From positions 1 through 54,815 of the forward strand of contig CAICTM010000650.1 in assembly GCA_903772945.1 (NCBI GenBank): DNA of 54,815 bases, in the 5' to 3' direction. The position numbers and the translations under genes were made by a program. Shown one piece after another: positions 52,918 to 54,815 of this stretch (within the stretch, counting starts at the first letter, position 1; every line of letters starts with the position of its first letter). Source of the stretch: Seminavis robusta (lineage: Eukaryota > Bacillariophyta > Bacillariophyceae > Naviculales > Naviculaceae). The notes beneath the pieces were generated by a model. That model was given only the letters and a program-made list of their open reading frames with translations, searched no databases and was not told the origin of the DNA.

Positions 52918-54700
52918 TTACAGCTGAAATAAGCTGGAGCAAGAAACGATAGGAGAGAGTCCCCAGCAAGTGCTGAGGTAAATTACCATCCCATGAGGAG
53001 CTTCGAATGACAGCAAACTGTGGAGCCGGAAGACCTTAGTGAAATGTCGGCCGTTGTTCCAAGTCGGAATATACTTGGCCACGATTGCCTTCGACTCCCC
53101 GATATTTGAACTGAAGAAGTGGTACTTCAATGCCAATACTTGTTGCGCGCAACATTTGGGAACATTCACAAGAAAACAGCTTTGGTTGTCTTCAACACTG
53201 TAGAGCGCACGAGACTGTCAGTTATACCGGCATATTCAGTTTGCTATTCAATTTCTTTGAGCAAAGCTCGCATAGGAAGCAGCTCCCTATTACATGCTGA
53301 AGGCAACATATCAGCAGCAGTGGAGCTAGAGTAATGGCAGTCTGTAGCTTGCTGGACAATGATAGGGCCCCAAACAAAGTCAAGACAATACCAGTGCGAG
53401 ACTTGACGACAAGGATCCTGATCATCCTCATATCCATACAATCCGCGAAGTCAGCATCGAACCAACAATCAAGTCCCTGACAAGTTTAGGGCTAAAACAA
53501 ATGCCTTTGTCAATTGTGCCAATCAGATACCGAATGATACGTTTGAATTGCTTGAGCATGGGAAAGCCTGGGATTGTGACTGAATCGTCCACTGGTGACA
53601 CTAAATGTGAGTCTGGGCGAGTGTTCGACGCAATATAAAGCAGCATCCAACTGCAGCTGGATAGCTCCACTTGTCTTCAAATGGGGCCCCCTGTTGTCAG
53701 CTCGAGGGATCGGTGGCGGCAGGGAAAGTTCTGCTAGCGTCAGACATACCAGTATATCGATGATTTATTGATGACCTTTTTGAGTAAGTCAACATTGTCT
53801 CCCGTCTTCAAAATTAATGCGAGGAATCCAAAGATGTCACTTTTTTCTTCCATGGTGAGGTCATATCCAGTTTCTGGAGCTGCCCCACATAAGACTCAAC
53901 AGATCATTGTCTGGAGAGCCGATTTGGTCATCACAATATTTAATACCATGAGTTGATGCCCTTATGAATAAACAAACATAGGGTCTGTGCCGAGGTTTCG
54001 AAACCAAGGTTGATCATCCCGCGACATAGATGCTCATAAATAATTTAGGTGAATCGGTTGCCATAGATGGACTTGACAAGTTTCAAAACACAGTCTGCCC
54101 TTCATAGCCTTTGGTCGATAGTACTAGGCAATTCGACAGTGCTGGACAGTGGACAGGCTGAGGCCTTGACAGAAGCGAAGAGTAAAATCAACTTGTCTCG
54201 ATTCCCATCATGTGCAGCTGCAAGAAAAAGACTGCTCTAAGTGGGCCAACCAACAAGTGGGGAGTACGCGACCCTTCATAGGACTGAAGTCTCCTCTGCA
54301 GCACATCTAGATTTGAACTTATTTAAGTTGTCCGTCTGGTACCTCTTAATTCGTTGCACCACCTGTTCAGGAACCCTTTAGGTGTGAGGGGATAGAAAAC
54401 GCTGTACGATGTGCCAAGTCCCTTTGACTTAAGGCTGGCAATTTCTTGTCCATTGTGCCCAGAAAAGGTCTGCATGTGGTCCCACAGAGATTCCTTCAGA
54501 GAGGGAATCAGGGTCTTTGGAAATTTTGGCCTGAGAGCGAGTGGCTTTGAAGAATGCCAGGATGAAATGATTCCTGGTGTTGGTAAAATGAATAACATTC
54601 ACCTGAATTGCATCTGTGCCCCAGAAATTGGAGTAATCCAAAGGTCAAAGCTAAAACACAAATCAACAGGGATGAAGGAGAGCATATGTCTTCAACTTTG
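52918..54700 (-). mobile_element. Decayed Ty1/copia pol fragment, second lineage
   Basis: Read on the minus strand the copia order is kept, in broken frames: SLKESLWDHMQTFSGHNGQE and EIASLKSKG (about 54.50-54.40 kb; start of the RT domain), YDLTMEE and FGFLALILKTGD (about 53.90-53.80 kb), MLLYIASNTRPD and LKQFKRIIRYLIGTIDKG (53.64-53.50 kb), YEDDQDP, SRTGIVLTLFG and SSKLQTAITL (53.44-53.32 kb; RNase H), RELLPMRALLKEIE (about 53.28 kb), and LALKYHFFSSNIGESKAIVAKY (about 53.13-53.06 kb; RNase H end). Several stops and frame changes show it is dead. Its RNase H tail differs in sequence from that of the element at 1-2065, so the two belong to different copia lineages. The upstream part may continue beyond 54815. 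Confidence 0.85.
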
Positions 54701-54815
54701 GGTCGCATGTTCAGAATGCTCAGGCTTCTTGCCTGTCGGGCTGTCTATGGATTTACGGAGAGAGGGCCAGATGAAAATTGGCTCGAAATCGTGGGAAACC
54801 ACTCAGTAGGTGGAA

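Noticed and set aside
53748..53770. YIDDLLM on the plus strand, resembling the RT catalytic box
   Set aside because: All other copia motifs nearby are on the minus strand in the correct order, and the plus frame has no RT sequence around the box. Treated as chance.

Overview
The window looks like nuclear DNA of a raphid pennate diatom, probably close to Seminavis. This is inferred from decayed Ty1/copia elements of the diatom type, short GT-AG introns (about 80-150 nt), LRR receptor-like proteins without a kinase, CDPK-type and Hint-type proteins, and genes separated by long AT-balanced spacers full of short palindromes (CTAG, ACCGGT, TACATGTA). No rRNA, tRNA, CRISPR or bacterial operon structure was seen.

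Layout. 1-2065: decayed copia pol (RT and RNase H), plus strand, cut by the window edge. 2.4-6.0 kb: a small hypothetical ORF and a frameshifted, probably transposase-like gene on the minus strand with a long TTG-triplet tract. 7.8-20.6 kb: housekeeping-type and orphan genes: a MaoC-like hydratase, an NTF2/SnoaL-like protein, a broken ORF followed by a double GC-rich hairpin, a protein made of two copies of an unknown domain, a small N-myristoylation candidate, a Cys-module membrane protein, and a two-exon Gag1-clamp/DUF4050-like gene. 20.6-27 kb is mostly empty except for a low-complexity nuclear-type protein. 27.06-29.67 kb: a pseudogene of an acyl-CoA ligase fused to an acyltransferase-3-like membrane domain.

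29.9-46.8 kb is a block of secretory-pathway genes: two Hint/Hog-domain paralogues on either side of a four-exon LRR receptor-like gene, then two large convergent single-pass membrane proteins with acidic or low-complexity tails. 47.5-51.9 kb: a CDPK-like protein whose kinase domain has lost its catalytic residues but which keeps four EF-hands, and a two-exon Rieske oxygenase of the choline monooxygenase type with an unusual insertion in its Fe-S domain. 52.9-54.7 kb: a second decayed copia element of a different lineage, minus strand.

The most interesting material is the Hint pair. Each encodes a signal peptide, a short pro-peptide, an apparently intact autoprocessing module and a membrane tail. 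This is what a short secreted peptide released by self-cleavage, perhaps lipid-modified, would look like. Both Hint pro-peptides and the nearby membrane protein carry an RXL motif, the processing signal known from diatom silica-associated proteins. Splice junctions were worked out by eye from GT-AG sites and reading phase; all functions are predictions from sequence.
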